From assembly GCA_001804865.1 (NCBI GenBank), contig MHBK01000032.1, positions 1 through 64,000 on the forward strand: 64,000 bases of DNA. The letters are read 5' to 3'. Below are positions 1 to 8,610 of this stretch, one piece after another (the stretch's first letter is position 1; every line of letters begins with the position of its first letter). This DNA comes from Lentisphaerae bacterium GWF2_57_35 (lineage in GTDB: Bacteria; Verrucomicrobiota; Kiritimatiellia; CAIQIC01; GWF2-57-35). The notes beneath the pieces were generated by a model. The model did no database searches, was not told where the DNA came from, and saw nothing but the letters and a program-made list of their open reading frames with translations. Position numbers and translations under genes: made by a program.

Positions 1-3000
1 ACCGCCATTGCCAGCAGCGTCGGGGTGAATCATACCAACACGGTTTCAACGACGCCGACCGTTCCCGCCGGCGAGCCGTCTGTTTGGCCGCAGACTAATG
101 TGGCGAGCTACTCGTCGTCCGCGCCGGGCTACACGCTGGGCAAGACGCTGATCTCGCCCGTAGGCCGCGCCGCGCAAGTGGGCGAATTGGTGGAGTTCAA
201 TCTCGCCGTCGTCAACACGGGCGACGTGGCGCTGGCGACTTTGCCGATTCGCGATCTATTTGACGGCGCGCTGCTGTCGTATCAGAGCGCGATTCCTGCC
301 GTCAGCAGCAATGCGGCTGGCATTCTGTATTGGAACGACGTCGGGGCCTTGGCGGCCGGATCGAGCACGACGCTCGTAGTGAATTTCACCGCGACAACCA
401 GCACGTTGGGCTTGCTGCGAACGAATACCGTGGTGGCCGCGCCTACTATCGCCGGGCCCTATCCGACGGTTCCTTCGCTGACGAATACGGCTGCTTTCTC
501 CGTGAGCCGGGCGGGCTATCGCTTGCTGAAGACGCTCGTCAGCCCAACCAATCGGCCGGCGCTGGTGGGTGAGCCCCTGCAATTCCGCCTCGATGTCGTC
601 AATACCGGCGATGTCGCCTTGGTCAGCGTGGACGTGACAGATTCCTATGAAACCACGTATCTGGCCTTTGTCGGCGCCGTGCCCGCATCGGATGACCTGG
701 TGGATGACGGCGTGATCCGTTGGATCGACGCCGGCGCCCTGCCGGCGGGTTCCGTGACCAGCATCCTGGTGAACTTCACGGCGCAGTCCGGTACGGTACT
801 TGCCGATCGGACGAACTGGGTGACGGCAATTCCGCAGACGCCGCCGCAAGCGCCGACCGTTTCGGCCGAGACCAATCTGGCGGCTTATCGCGTCGATGCG
901 CCGGCCCGGATAGGGCATTTGGTGTGGGATGACCGCAACGGAAACGGCCTGTTCGATGCCGGCGAGCAAGGCTTGACCAACGTCGTGGTCCGCCTGTACG
1001 ACGCGCAAACGAACGAATTGGCGCAGACCGCGACGGATACCAGCGGGCTGTATGCCTTCACCAACCTGGCGCCGGGAACTTATCTGGCCGGGTTTACAAA
1101 GCCGGCGGGCTACTTCTTCACCTCGGCCCATGTGGGTTCGGATCCGACGATCGACAGCAAGGCCGATCCCATGACCGGTCTCACCGATCCATTCACGCTG
1201 CCCTATGCCGGCAACAACAACGACGCGAATGCCGGTTTGTACCGTCTGGCCGAAATGATCGGGTGGGCCTGGAGCGATACCAATCACAACGGCATTTACG
1301 AAGCCGGCGAAGCAGCCATGAGCAATGTCACGGTGCAATTGCGCGCCGCCAACCATGCTGTGTTGAACGTGGCGACGACCGGCGTTAGCGGCATCTATAC
1401 GTTTACGGGCTTGCTCCCGAGTTCGTATTACATTGCCGCATCGATTGAGACTAACTTCTACTTCTCGCCGGCCAAGCAGGGCGGGGACGACCAGATCGAC
1501 AGCGATGTCAATCCGACCAACGGATTCTCGGATGTCTTCCCGCTGGTATCCGGCGAGAGCAAGAGCAATATCAACATCGGCGTTTTCTACGTCCAAAACA
1601 TTCCGACGCTGGCCTTGATCGCCGGCGTGAGGTCTGTGCTCAACGATGGTGTTGCGATGTTGGAATGGGAGACGGCGTCCGAAGTGGGGTCCATCGGCTT
1701 CGAGGCTTACCGGCTTACGCCAAGCGGCCGCGTCAAACTGAACAAATCGATGGTGTGCGCCCTGAATAATCCGCGCGGCGGCACGTATCGAGTGCTGGAC
1801 GCCAAGGCGAAGAAAGGGACCCGGCAGTCGTATGTTATTGAGGAACTGTCCGAGTCGGGCGATAGAAGCGCCTATGGTCCGTATTCCCTGATCGTCGGCG
1901 CCGACGACGTTGCCGCGACCGGCCTTGAAGAAGGGTCTGTGCCTCATGAAGAAGATGCCGCGCCCCTGGCTCGGAAAGCCCAATCGTCCAGTGCCGGCGA
2001 ACTGGCCTACGGAAATTCCATCCGCATTCCGGTGCGTAGTTCAGGCATGAAATTCCTGCGCTCCTCGATCGTTGCCCAACAGTTGAATCTGCCGGAATCG
2101 TATGCCAAGCGCATGATCCAGTTGGGGCAATTGGCTCTGCGGAATAACGGCAAGCCGGTGGTGTATATGCCCGAGCGAAACGGGTTGGGGATATACTTCT
2201 ACGGCCAGGCGCCCGACAGCCGCTTTACGACCGAAAACGTGTACTGGCTGAGCGCCGGCTTCAACCCGGCGGTCGCCAAGGTGGATGGCGGGGCTCCTGC
2301 ACCGGTGGCGGGCGGAGTCTTCAAAGCGGAATCGTTCTTCGAGGAAGATCGTCAGGCCTTGCCCTCGCTGGTCCGAGATTTATCGCAGGATATGTGGACT
2401 TGGGCGCAATTGGTGGCGGCCAATCCGGTGTTCGCCTCACGGACCTTCCAGTTCGACGCTCCGGGCATGGTGGGGACCGGGCCGGCTAAGCTTACGCTGA
2501 GTCTTGTCGGCGGCAATGTCGATCCGACGGCCTCGACCAATCATCATGTGTCGGCAGTTCTGAATGGCACGACGGTGGGCGAAGGCCGATGGGGCGGACA
2601 AGCCTCCTTCACGCTTGAACTGGAATTTGCCGCCTCGCTGCTGCTGGAGCAGGGCAATCAGTTCCAATTGACGGATGTGCTCGACGCCGGCGTCAGCATG
2701 AGCGTGGTTCATCTGGATCGGTTCGAATTGTCTTATCCTCGCCGTTATCACGCGAACGACGACCACTTCCAGTTTGCGGCGGACAACAACGAGGTCATCA
2801 CGGTCGATGGCTTGTCCACCGAAGGGATCAGCGTGATGGACATCACCGATCCGATGCAGCCGCGCGTGGTCTCGCGTCCGAACATTACGAAAGTGAACGG
2901 CGGGGTGGAAATCAGCTTCCGTCCGTCTGCCCCCGACCGCCGCTATGTGGCCTTTTCGGCAGAGAGCGTCGAGGAAATTGTCGAGACAACGCCTTCCTTG

Positions 3001-4080
3001 GCCGCCACGCTGACGCAGCCGGAAAACGAGGCCGATTATGTCATCGTCACTATTTCGGAATTCATCGAAGGCGCGCAACAATTGGCGGATTATCGCGAAG
3101 CTCAGGGGCTGCGGACGATGGTGGTGGACTTGAACGACGTCTATCAGTCGTTCAGCTTTGGGCAAGCCGATCCCGGCGCGATCCAGCGATTCCTGGCGTT
3201 TGCCTGGACTCATTGGGCGTCCGCTCCGCAGTACGTTGTCCTGCTCGGAGGCGGCACCTACGATTATCGCGACTATCTGCACAAGGGCGACAATCTGTTG
3301 CCGCCGATGTTGACGGTTACCCCGCACGGCGCGTTCGCCTCCGATACGATGCTGGGCGATGTGGAAGGCGACGACGGGGCGCCGGAGATGGCCGTGGGCC
3401 GCCTGCCTATCCGCAGTTCGACGGATATGCAGGGCCTGCTCGCCAAGATGAGCGCGTTCGAGTCCCTGGCCGCTGGAAGCGGGGCGGCGGACGTACTCCT
3501 GCTGGCGGACAATCCGGATGCAGGCGGCAACTTCCCGGCGGGCAGCGACGCCTTGTTTTCCTTGATTCCCGACGGATGCCGTGCGGTTCGCTCTTATCTG
3601 GGCGAAAAGAGCCTGGCCGGCGCCCGCGCTCAAATTCTCGGCACGCTGAACGGAGGCGTTTGTTTGGTGAACTATATCGGCCACGGCGGCATGGATCGGC
3701 TGGCGGCGGAAGGCTTGCTGACCAGCGCCGACTTGAATGTGCTGACCAACGCCGGCCATGCGCCGGTCTTGCTCGCCATGACTTGCGTCGTGGGACAGTA
3801 CGCCGTTCCGGGCTACGATGCGCTGGCCGAGAAGCTGGTGTGCGATGCCCGCGGCGGGGCGGTCGCGGTTTGGAGCCCGAGCGGCTTGTCGATGAATAAC
3901 GCCGCCTCGATCCTTAATCGCGAGATCCTGAAAGCGATTTGGAGCGGCGCCGAAACGTTGGGCGAGGCTGTCAATACGGCCTTGGCGGCTGGTGCGGTCG
4001 AAGGAGTCGATCCATATCTGCTCAAGATTTACAATTTGCTCGGCGACCCGGCCCTGCGGCTGGGATCCCAAGCTCCATAA
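1..4080 (+). CDS. Gingipain-like C25 cysteine peptidase with SdrB-like repeats (5' partial)
   Basis: The frame is open from base 1, so the gene begins upstream; the GTG at 25 is only the first internal start. The visible part holds DUF11/CARD-like modules (bases ~120-880, repeated 'VNTGDVAL' segments), then two SdrD-B/CNA-B-like modules starting 'GHLVWDDRNGNG' (~910) and 'GWAWSDTNHNG' (~1255). A long linker follows, and a Peptidase_C25 domain covers ~3010-4060. The likely catalytic His is in 'NYIGHGG' (codon 3682-3684) and the Cys in 'MTCVVG' (codon 3784-3786); the end 'YNLLGDPALRLG' is typical of the family. Known for the family: secreted or surface proteases that process other exported proteins. 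No PEP-CTERM or other sorting tail is visible at the C-terminus. A PEP-CTERM gene follows 13 bases later, probably in the same operon. Confidence 0.85.
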   Translation, partial: TAIASSVGVNHTNTVSTTPTVPAGEPSVWPQTNVASYSSSAPGYTLGKTLISPVGRAAQVGELVEFNLAVVNTGDVALATLPIRDLFDGALLSYQSAIPAVSSNAAGILYWNDVGALAAGSSTTLVVNFTATTSTLGLLRTNTVVAAPTIAGPYPTVPSLTNTAAFSVSRAGYRLLKTLVSPTNRPALVGEPLQFRLDVVNTGDVALVSVDVTDSYETTYLAFVGAVPASDDLVDDGVIRWIDAGALPAGSVTSILVNFTAQSGTVLADRTNWVTAIPQTPPQAPTVSAETNLAAYRVDAPARIGHLVWDDRNGNGLFDAGEQGLTNVVVRLYDAQTNELAQTATDTSGLYAFTNLAPGTYLAGFTKPAGYFFTSAHVGSDPTIDSKADPMTGLTDPFTLPYAGNNNDANAGLYRLAEMIGWAWSDTNHNGIYEAGEAAMSNVTVQLRAANHAVLNVATTGVSGIYTFTGLLPSSYYIAASIETNFYFSPAKQGGDDQIDSDVNPTNGFSDVFPLVSGESKSNINIGVFYVQNIPTLALIAGVRSVLNDGVAMLEWETASEVGSIGFEAYRLTPSGRVKLNKSMVCALNNPRGGTYRVLDAKAKKGTRQSYVIEELSESGDRSAYGPYSLIVGADDVAATGLEEGSVPHEEDAAPLARKAQSSSAGELAYGNSIRIPVRSSGMKFLRSSIVAQQLNLPESYAKRMIQLGQLALRNNGKPVVYMPERNGLGIYFYGQAPDSRFTTENVYWLSAGFNPAVAKVDGGAPAPVAGGVFKAESFFEEDRQALPSLVRDLSQDMWTWAQLVAANPVFASRTFQFDAPGMVGTGPAKLTLSLVGGNVDPTASTNHHVSAVLNGTTVGEGRWGGQASFTLELEFAASLLLEQGNQFQLTDVLDAGVSMSVVHLDRFELSYPRRYHANDDHFQFAADNNEVITVDGLSTEGISVMDITDPMQPRVVSRPNITKVNGGVEISFRPSAPDRRYVAFSAESVEEIVETTPSLAATLTQPENEADYVIVTISEFIEGAQQLADYREAQGLRTMVVDLNDVYQSFSFGQADPGAIQRFLAFAWTHWASAPQYVVLLGGGTYDYRDYLHKGDNLLPPMLTVTPHGAFASDTMLGDVEGDDGAPEMAVGRLPIRSSTDMQGLLAKMSAFESLAAGSGAADVLLLADNPDAGGNFPAGSDALFSLIPDGCRAVRSYLGEKSLAGARAQILGTLNGGVCLVNYIGHGGMDRLAAEGLLTSADLNVLTNAGHAPVLLAMTCVVGQYAVPGYDALAEKLVCDARGGAVAVWSPSGLSMNNAASILNREILKAIWSGAETLGEAVNTALAAGAVEGVDPYLLKIYNLLGDPALRLGSQAP

Positions 4081-4093
4081 AGGGAGAAATCGA

Positions 4094-4789
4094 ATGAAGA
4101 AACGTCTTTTGACCTGGCTCGGATGTGCGGCGGTCTTGGCGGTTGTGGCGGCAGCGCCCGTCCGGGCCGAATTCGTACAGCAGAATTTTCAAATCACGAC
4201 CCAGTCGTTCAACATCAACTACTCGTTCGACGTGAACCAATTCGATGCGGCGTTGGGCACGCTGACCGGCATGCAAGTGCGGCTGGTTTCCTTGCTAACG
4301 ACCGATCTGGGCATTGAAAACACCACGGTGGGCGCTTCGAATTACATCAGCGCCTATCTGCCCAGCGATTGGACCGTGCGCCGGACATCGGACAATTACC
4401 TGTTCACGGATTGCAGTCCGACCGTCAGCGTGGTCAGCGTTGGCTTGCCGCCCTATGACGGCAACACCGACTACCAGCCGCCCTCCGGCCAGACCTTTCT
4501 CGGTTTGACCAACTCGGCGGGCGGTCTGTTCTTCAGCAGTAATGCGGGCCTGCTCACCGACTTTACCGGGGTGGGGGCGGTCAGCCTGCGTCTGGATGCC
4601 CAATTGGGCGCATTGGATGTGGTGGGCGAATCCGGCAAGACGGAAAGCGGAATCACGGCCAACGAAATGGGATCGGCCTTGATCGAAGTGAGCTATTGGT
4701 ACAATGCGATTCCCGAGCCGGCCACGGCGCTATTGCTCTTGATGGGTGTTATTGGATTGGGTGGGCGTCGATTCCTCAAGAAAGGCTGA
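4094..4789 (+). CDS. PEP-CTERM sorting domain protein
   Basis: A 231-residue exported protein. It starts at the ATG after an AGGGAG ribosome site rather than at an earlier in-frame start inside the upstream gene. Residues 1-22 form a signal peptide (MKKRLLTWLGCAAVLAVVAA, then an APVRA cleavage region). The C-terminus has the PEP-CTERM tripartite signal: 'IPEPATALLLL', a hydrophobic stretch and the basic end 'GGRRFLKKG'. Known for the family: such proteins are cut and anchored or released by an exosortase at the cell envelope. The body is not recognised. It follows the C25 peptidase by 13 bases, so co-expression is likely. No exosortase gene lies in the window. Confidence 0.85.
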   Translation: MKKRLLTWLGCAAVLAVVAAAPVRAEFVQQNFQITTQSFNINYSFDVNQFDAALGTLTGMQVRLVSLLTTDLGIENTTVGASNYISAYLPSDWTVRRTSDNYLFTDCSPTVSVVSVGLPPYDGNTDYQPPSGQTFLGLTNSAGGLFFSSNAGLLTDFTGVGAVSLRLDAQLGALDVVGESGKTESGITANEMGSALIEVSYWYNAIPEPATALLLLMGVIGLGGRRFLKKG

Positions 4790-4800
4790 GTGGAAGCAAC

Positions 4801-5805
4801 ATGATGCGGTGGGTATGTATAGGGTTCTTGTTGTCGAGCTTGTGGCCGGTCTGGGCGGACGAGCCTGCATTTTATCGGATCGCACGGCAATCCAATGGCG
4901 TGGAGCTGAGTTGGGGGCCTGATGCGCAGCCTTGCATCGTGGAACAGGCCGCTTCGCTGACGGACGCTTACGTGTTCGCGTCCTCAGTCGTTACCACCCG
5001 GTCCAGCTTTCTATCGGCTCCCCAAGCGGCGGCCTTTTTTCGCTTGGAAGCCGTCGCCCCGGCGGGCTTTGAAGATCTTGCCTTGGAGCGGATGGTCCGG
5101 GAGGCCTTGGGATCGGCGAAATTGTGGCCGACCGGTTCGGTCTACGATGTGGAGTTGCGGCTGTTAACGAACCTGACCGCCGACAGCCTGGCCATCACCA
5201 ATCTCGCAGGACTTCAATATGCCACCAGCTTGCGCAGCCTGTCCGTCAGAGAAAATTCCCTATCCGATTTCTCGCCGATCAGCGGTCTGCGGTCCTTGCA
5301 GGAACTGTATGCGAACGGCAATCAGATTGCCGAGACCTGGTTCTTCACAAATCTGGTGGATCTGACCGTCCTGGATGTCGGGCATAATAATCTTCGCGAT
5401 CTGTCTCCCTTGGCGCGGCTGACTCAATTGCAGTACCTGTACGTAGACGATAACGTGCTGACCCATTTCAATGGCCTGAATTCCTTGAGCGGCCTGCGGG
5501 AGTTATTTGGACAGAACAATCAAGTCGTTGACTTGAGCGCCTTGGCCGGATTGAACCAGCTTACCTGGCTGGTTCTGGGCGGCAATCAACTTTCAAGCTT
5601 GGACCCGTTGGCGGGGTTGCTGGCCTTGAATCACCTGGACTTGGGAAACAATCCGGGGGTTACGAATATCGAAGCGCTTCTTTTAAATGCCGCGGACGGC
5701 GGTTTGGGCAGCAACGATGAAGTCGGTTTGTTTGGGAATACCGGCATTCCACCTGCGCAAGTGCAGAGCTTAAAGGATTTCGGGGTGACCGTGTACGGTC
5801 CGTAA
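4801..5805 (+). CDS. Exported leucine-rich repeat protein (internalin-like LRRs)
   Basis: A 334-residue protein starting at the ATG (or the next codon, also ATG) behind GGAAG. The first ~20 residues look like a signal peptide ending in 'WPVWADEP'. Residues ~140-320 carry about seven 22-residue leucine-rich repeats of the internalin/SDS22 type, for example 'LRSLSVRENSLSDFSPISGL' and 'LTWLVLGGNQLSSLDPLAGL'. Known for the fold: a curved solenoid used for protein binding. It has no PEP-CTERM tail or LPXTG motif. It follows the PEP-CTERM gene by 11 bases, making a three-gene run of surface proteins. The partner is unknown. Confidence 0.75.
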   Translation: MMRWVCIGFLLSSLWPVWADEPAFYRIARQSNGVELSWGPDAQPCIVEQAASLTDAYVFASSVVTTRSSFLSAPQAAAFFRLEAVAPAGFEDLALERMVREALGSAKLWPTGSVYDVELRLLTNLTADSLAITNLAGLQYATSLRSLSVRENSLSDFSPISGLRSLQELYANGNQIAETWFFTNLVDLTVLDVGHNNLRDLSPLARLTQLQYLYVDDNVLTHFNGLNSLSGLRELFGQNNQVVDLSALAGLNQLTWLVLGGNQLSSLDPLAGLLALNHLDLGNNPGVTNIEALLLNAADGGLGSNDEVGLFGNTGIPPAQVQSLKDFGVTVYGP

Positions 5806-5817
5806 AGTGACGCCGTG

Positions 5818-6444
5818 TCAGCGTTGGATCGGCATCGTGTATCGGGAGGTCACTTCCTGGCGGAAACTGTCGTAGGCCTTTTTATACCGTTCCCGTTCCC
5901 CGTCGTTCATGGTCTCGTAGTTGGCCTTTTGAAGAGAACGGTAGGGGGCATGGGCCAGTTGCAGGACGTGCCAGAGGCCTTGAAGAATGTCTTCCGCCCG
6001 GCGCTGATAGTGCATGGCCGGCAAGGCGCATTGTTCCGCGGTGGCCCCTAGAAACTGGCAGAGAAATCCTTCTTCGCCTTCCAGATGCGACTGCTGCTGC
6101 ATCATGGCGTGAATCGATTGCACGTTGTCCGCAATCAGTTTCAAGAATCGCAAAAAATCGTGTTCCTGTAGCGACGCCGACGAGCGAGTGGCAAAAAAAG
6201 CGTGCGATTCGGATGTTTTCAGCAAAGACAGGATCATTTCCGCATGCTTGATGCGCAACAGAATATCCAATTCCTGTAGCGGCATATTCAGCATTTCCAC
6301 CGCGCGTTCGAAGAAAACGTCGCGGCGAGCCAAGTGAATGGGCCTATTTAAGTTAAAGTGACTTTTGTTCACAGGATTTTTGCCTTCATCATCCTGTAGC
6401 AAATTCGGCGTTTCGATGCAATATTGTCGTTCAAGCTTCTGCAA
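5818..6444 (-). CDS. Hypothetical helical protein
   Basis: A 208-residue reading frame of unknown function, rich in predicted helix and with no signal peptide or membrane span. Visible features are a leucine-rich middle ('LQELDILLRIKHAEMILSLL') and a charged C-terminal part. The only recognised start is a TTG (6442-6444) with no ribosome site. The frame stays open upstream to a stop at 6538-6540 and that stretch also looks coding ('RFIGPKAQNARKKLIDAFF'), but it contains no ATG or GTG. The true start is therefore uncertain; a rare start codon or a lost start are both possible. It lies convergent to the LRR gene and divergent from infA. Confidence 0.5.
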   Translation of the reverse strand: MQKLERQYCIETPNLLQDDEGKNPVNKSHFNLNRPIHLARRDVFFERAVEMLNMPLQELDILLRIKHAEMILSLLKTSESHAFFATRSSASLQEHDFLRFLKLIADNVQSIHAMMQQQSHLEGEEGFLCQFLGATAEQCALPAMHYQRRAEDILQGLWHVLQLAHAPYRSLQKANYETMNDGERERYKKAYDSFRQEVTSRYTMPIQR

Positions 6445-6577
6445 AAAGAATGCATCGATGAGCTTTTTGCGTGCATTTTGGGCTTTGGGACCGATGAATC
6501 TTGATTGTTTTTCGCAAACTAGATAAGTTTCTCGCGATTAACAATCTTTTGACAAAAAAATAACAAGGGAGTTTGTG

Positions 6578-6805
6578 ATGGCAGATAACAAAGAAGACCT
6601 GATTCAAGTGGATGGCACGGTAATTAAAGTCTTACCGGCCACCATGTACCGGGTCAAACTGGCCAATGGCCACGAGATCCTGGCTCATATTTCGGGAAAG
6701 ATGCGCAAACATTTTATCAAAATTACGACGGGCGACCGGGTGACGGTTGAAATGTCCCCGTACGATCTGACCAAGGGACGCATCACGTTCCGTCATCGCG
6801 TTTAG
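6578..6805 (+). CDS. infA: Translation initiation factor IF-1
   Basis: A 75-residue protein of the usual IF-1 length. It has the S1/OB-fold family sequence: '[20 protein letters not shown]', '[16 protein letters not shown]', '[18 protein letters not shown]' and the end 'FRHRV'. Known role: it binds the A site of the 30S subunit and helps initiator tRNA selection. The start is the ATG at 6578, six bases after AAGGGAG; the GTG three bases earlier is less likely. The gene stands alone, not in a ribosomal protein operon, which is common outside Firmicutes. A small inverted repeat (6815-6835) lies just downstream. Confidence 0.97.
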   Translation: MADNKEDLIQVDGTVIKVLPATMYRVKLANGHEILAHISGKMRKHFIKITTGDRVTVEMSPYDLTKGRITFRHRV

Positions 6806-6814
6806 CTTCTTCCC

Positions 6815-6835
6815 ACAGGCTTCTCTTCAGCCTGT
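6815..6835 (+). terminator. Possible weak hairpin after infA
   Basis: ACAGGCT and AGCCTGT flank a 7-base loop ten bases after the infA stop. No real T-run follows, so this is at best a weak or factor-dependent terminator between the convergent infA and pseudouridine synthase genes. Confidence 0.3.
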
Positions 6836-6887
6836 CTTCGACTCGGCGCTCCAGAACGATTCTTCCTCGGGTTTGCAGCGTCGAGTC

Positions 6888-7727
6888 TCACGTGAGGCGC
6901 AACCGCCTCAATACCGCCATAAAGTCTTCCGGCAGAGGAGCTGTCGTATGAATGACTTCGCCGGTTCGCGGATGTTCGAACACCAGCCGGAACGCATGCA
7001 GCATCTGCCGGGGAATCTGGCGGAATTCCTCTGGAATCTCCTGCCGGGCGGAATAAACTTTTTCGCCGAGAACCGGATGATGAATCGACTGCAAATGAAT
7101 CCGGATTTGATGGGTACGGCCTGTGTCGATGGCAATTTTCAGATGGGTCGCCAGCCCCCGCGACGAAAGAATCTGCAGCCGGGTGCGGGCGGGCTGATGC
7201 TCGATGGGGGTATTGATTTCCTTGGTTCGAGTGGAGACTTTGCCTTCCACGATCGCGTGATAAACTTTGGTGATCCGGCGGTTCTTGAATAAGGGGATGA
7301 CCGCATCGAACGCCGCTTGATTTCGCGCTATCAGCAGGCAGCCCGTTGTATCCTTGTCGAGCCGATGCACCGCCTGCAAGGCCGCGTTGCTCTCCTGTTT
7401 TTGAAGCTGCTCTTCCACGCTGTCCTCGCCCGTGGAGACGATTCCCGCCGGTTTGTTGACGATCAGATAATCGGAGTCCTCAAAAAGGCGGCGAAACTGG
7501 CGCGGCGCGCTGGAGGCTTTTTGCGCTTGCACATGAAAGACTTCCACCACGTCTCCGATTACCAACGGATGCCGGGCCATCCAGACTCGTTGTCCGTTTA
7601 CAATGACCATGCGGTCGTCACAAAGTTGTTTGGCTCTTCGGCGCGATACCGACAGTTGGTGCGCCAAAAAATCGATCAGCTGCATCCGGTTCTGCGGTTT
7701 AGTAACAGTATATCTTGGGCTTTGCAT
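6888..7727 (-). CDS. RluA-family 23S/tRNA pseudouridine synthase
   Basis: A 279-residue protein. An S4-like RNA-binding domain (residues ~16-65: 'LAHQLSVSRRRAKQLCDD', 'VNGQRV') is followed by the catalytic domain with the RluA signature 'HRLDKDTTG'; Asp124 would be the catalytic residue. The 'GRTHQIRIHL' motif is also present. It converts specific uridines in RNA to pseudouridine; the exact target (RluC, RluD or TruC type) cannot be read. I chose the ATG at 7725-7727. Reading further upstream only translates the GTCCAA repeat ('FGPWTLDSFSLWTLDSL'), which is not credible coding sequence. It is divergent from pdxH across that repeat. Confidence 0.9.
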   Translation of the reverse strand: MQSPRYTVTKPQNRMQLIDFLAHQLSVSRRRAKQLCDDRMVIVNGQRVWMARHPLVIGDVVEVFHVQAQKASSAPRQFRRLFEDSDYLIVNKPAGIVSTGEDSVEEQLQKQESNAALQAVHRLDKDTTGCLLIARNQAAFDAVIPLFKNRRITKVYHAIVEGKVSTRTKEINTPIEHQPARTRLQILSSRGLATHLKIAIDTGRTHQIRIHLQSIHHPVLGEKVYSARQEIPEEFRQIPRQMLHAFRLVFEHPRTGEVIHTTAPLPEDFMAVLRRLRLT

Positions 7728-7748
7728 GGGGGGATCATAACAAAGAGA

Positions 7749-7894
7749 GTCCAAAGTCCAAAGAGAGAAAGAGTCCAAAGTCCAAGGTCCAAAACGAGTC
7801 CAAGGTCCAAAGTCCAAGAAGTCCAAAGTCGGAAGAGCAACGGGATCCTGTTCCTTATTAACCTTGGACTTTGGACTTTTTGGACTTTGGACTT
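7749..7894. repeat. GTCCAA tandem/inverted repeat element, copy 1
   Basis: The left arm (7749-7831) is built of GTCCAAAG, GTCCAAG and GTCCAAGG words. The right arm (7862-7894) is the same words in inverse complement (CTTTGGAC). The central core on the minus strand contains GTTAATAAGGAACAG. The arms could pair into a long hairpin. The copy lies in the divergent gap between the pseudouridine synthase and pdxH. Related copies are at 26204-26363 and 36168-36296. Confidence 0.9.
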
Positions 7895-7945
7895 CTGCCG
7901 TTCGCTCTCTTGACATTCGTAAAATTGTCGCCAATCTATAGAAGC

Positions 7946-8587
7946 ATGTCGATCATCACCAAAGTGCTGTCGTTGCCCGGGTTGATTCGGGGACTCAACG
8001 AAACCACCATCGATCCCGATCCCATTGTGCAGTTCAAGAAATGGTATCGCTTTGCCCAGCGCGCGGGTTGTTACTGGCCCAATTCCATGGCGGTAGCCAC
8101 GGTGACGCCGGAAGGGCGGCCGGCCGTGCGTTTGATGCTGCTGAAAACGGTCGATGCCCGGGGCTTTGTTTTTTACACCCATTACAACGGGCGCAAGGGT
8201 TTGGAGTTGGAGAAAACGCCCTATGCCGCGTTGTCGTTTCATTGGAACGAACTGATTCGCCAGGTGCGGGTGGAAGGCCGGGTGGAGAAGGTGTCGTGGG
8301 AGGAATCCAACGCGTATTTCCAGAGCCGCCTGCGGGGCAGTCGAATCGGCGCTTGGGCTTCCAAGCAAAGCAAGGTGCTATCCAGCCGGCAGGAATTTGA
8401 GCAGGCTCTGAGGGACTACGAACAGAAATTCCAGGGGCAGGAGGCGCCCTTGCCGCCGCATTGGGGCGGCTATTTGGTGATTCCCGACCGGATCGAATTC
8501 TGGCAGGGGCGGCCTTATCGCCTCCATGATCGCCTGTGTTATCTGCGGAAAGAAACCGGATGGATGTTGGTGCGTTTGGCGCCGTGA
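7946..8587 (+). CDS. pdxH: Pyridoxamine 5'-phosphate oxidase
   Basis: A 213-residue protein of normal PdxH length. It oxidises pyridoxine or pyridoxamine 5'-phosphate to pyridoxal 5'-phosphate with FMN and O2, in the cytoplasm. Family motifs: 'MAVATVTPEGRPAVRLMLLK', 'GFVFYTHYNGRKGLEL', 'RQVRVEGRVEKVS', 'SRIGAWASKQS', and the C-terminal 'IEFWQGRPYRLHDR' ending in 'WMLVRLAP'. I chose the ATG at 7946 because the longer frame runs into the repeat. The next gene, glycogen phosphorylase, is a PLP enzyme and starts 23 bases after the stop, so co-transcription would be sensible. Confidence 0.95.
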   Translation: MSIITKVLSLPGLIRGLNETTIDPDPIVQFKKWYRFAQRAGCYWPNSMAVATVTPEGRPAVRLMLLKTVDARGFVFYTHYNGRKGLELEKTPYAALSFHWNELIRQVRVEGRVEKVSWEESNAYFQSRLRGSRIGAWASKQSKVLSSRQEFEQALRDYEQKFQGQEAPLPPHWGGYLVIPDRIEFWQGRPYRLHDRLCYLRKETGWMLVRLAP

Positions 8588-8610
8588 CGAATTTCATGGG
8601 AGAAAGCAGT

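Noticed and set aside
256..1983. Long minus-strand open frame opposite the C25 peptidase gene
   Set aside because: It is a GC-codon shadow: Arg/His-rich composition, no ribosome site, no family motif.
6549..6554. TTGACA as a -35 box for infA
   Set aside because: The matching -10 position would fall on the ribosome site and start codon.
7749..7894. CRISPR-like array of GTCCAA words
   Set aside because: Words are adjacent with no unique spacers of constant length, arms are inverted, and no cas gene is present.
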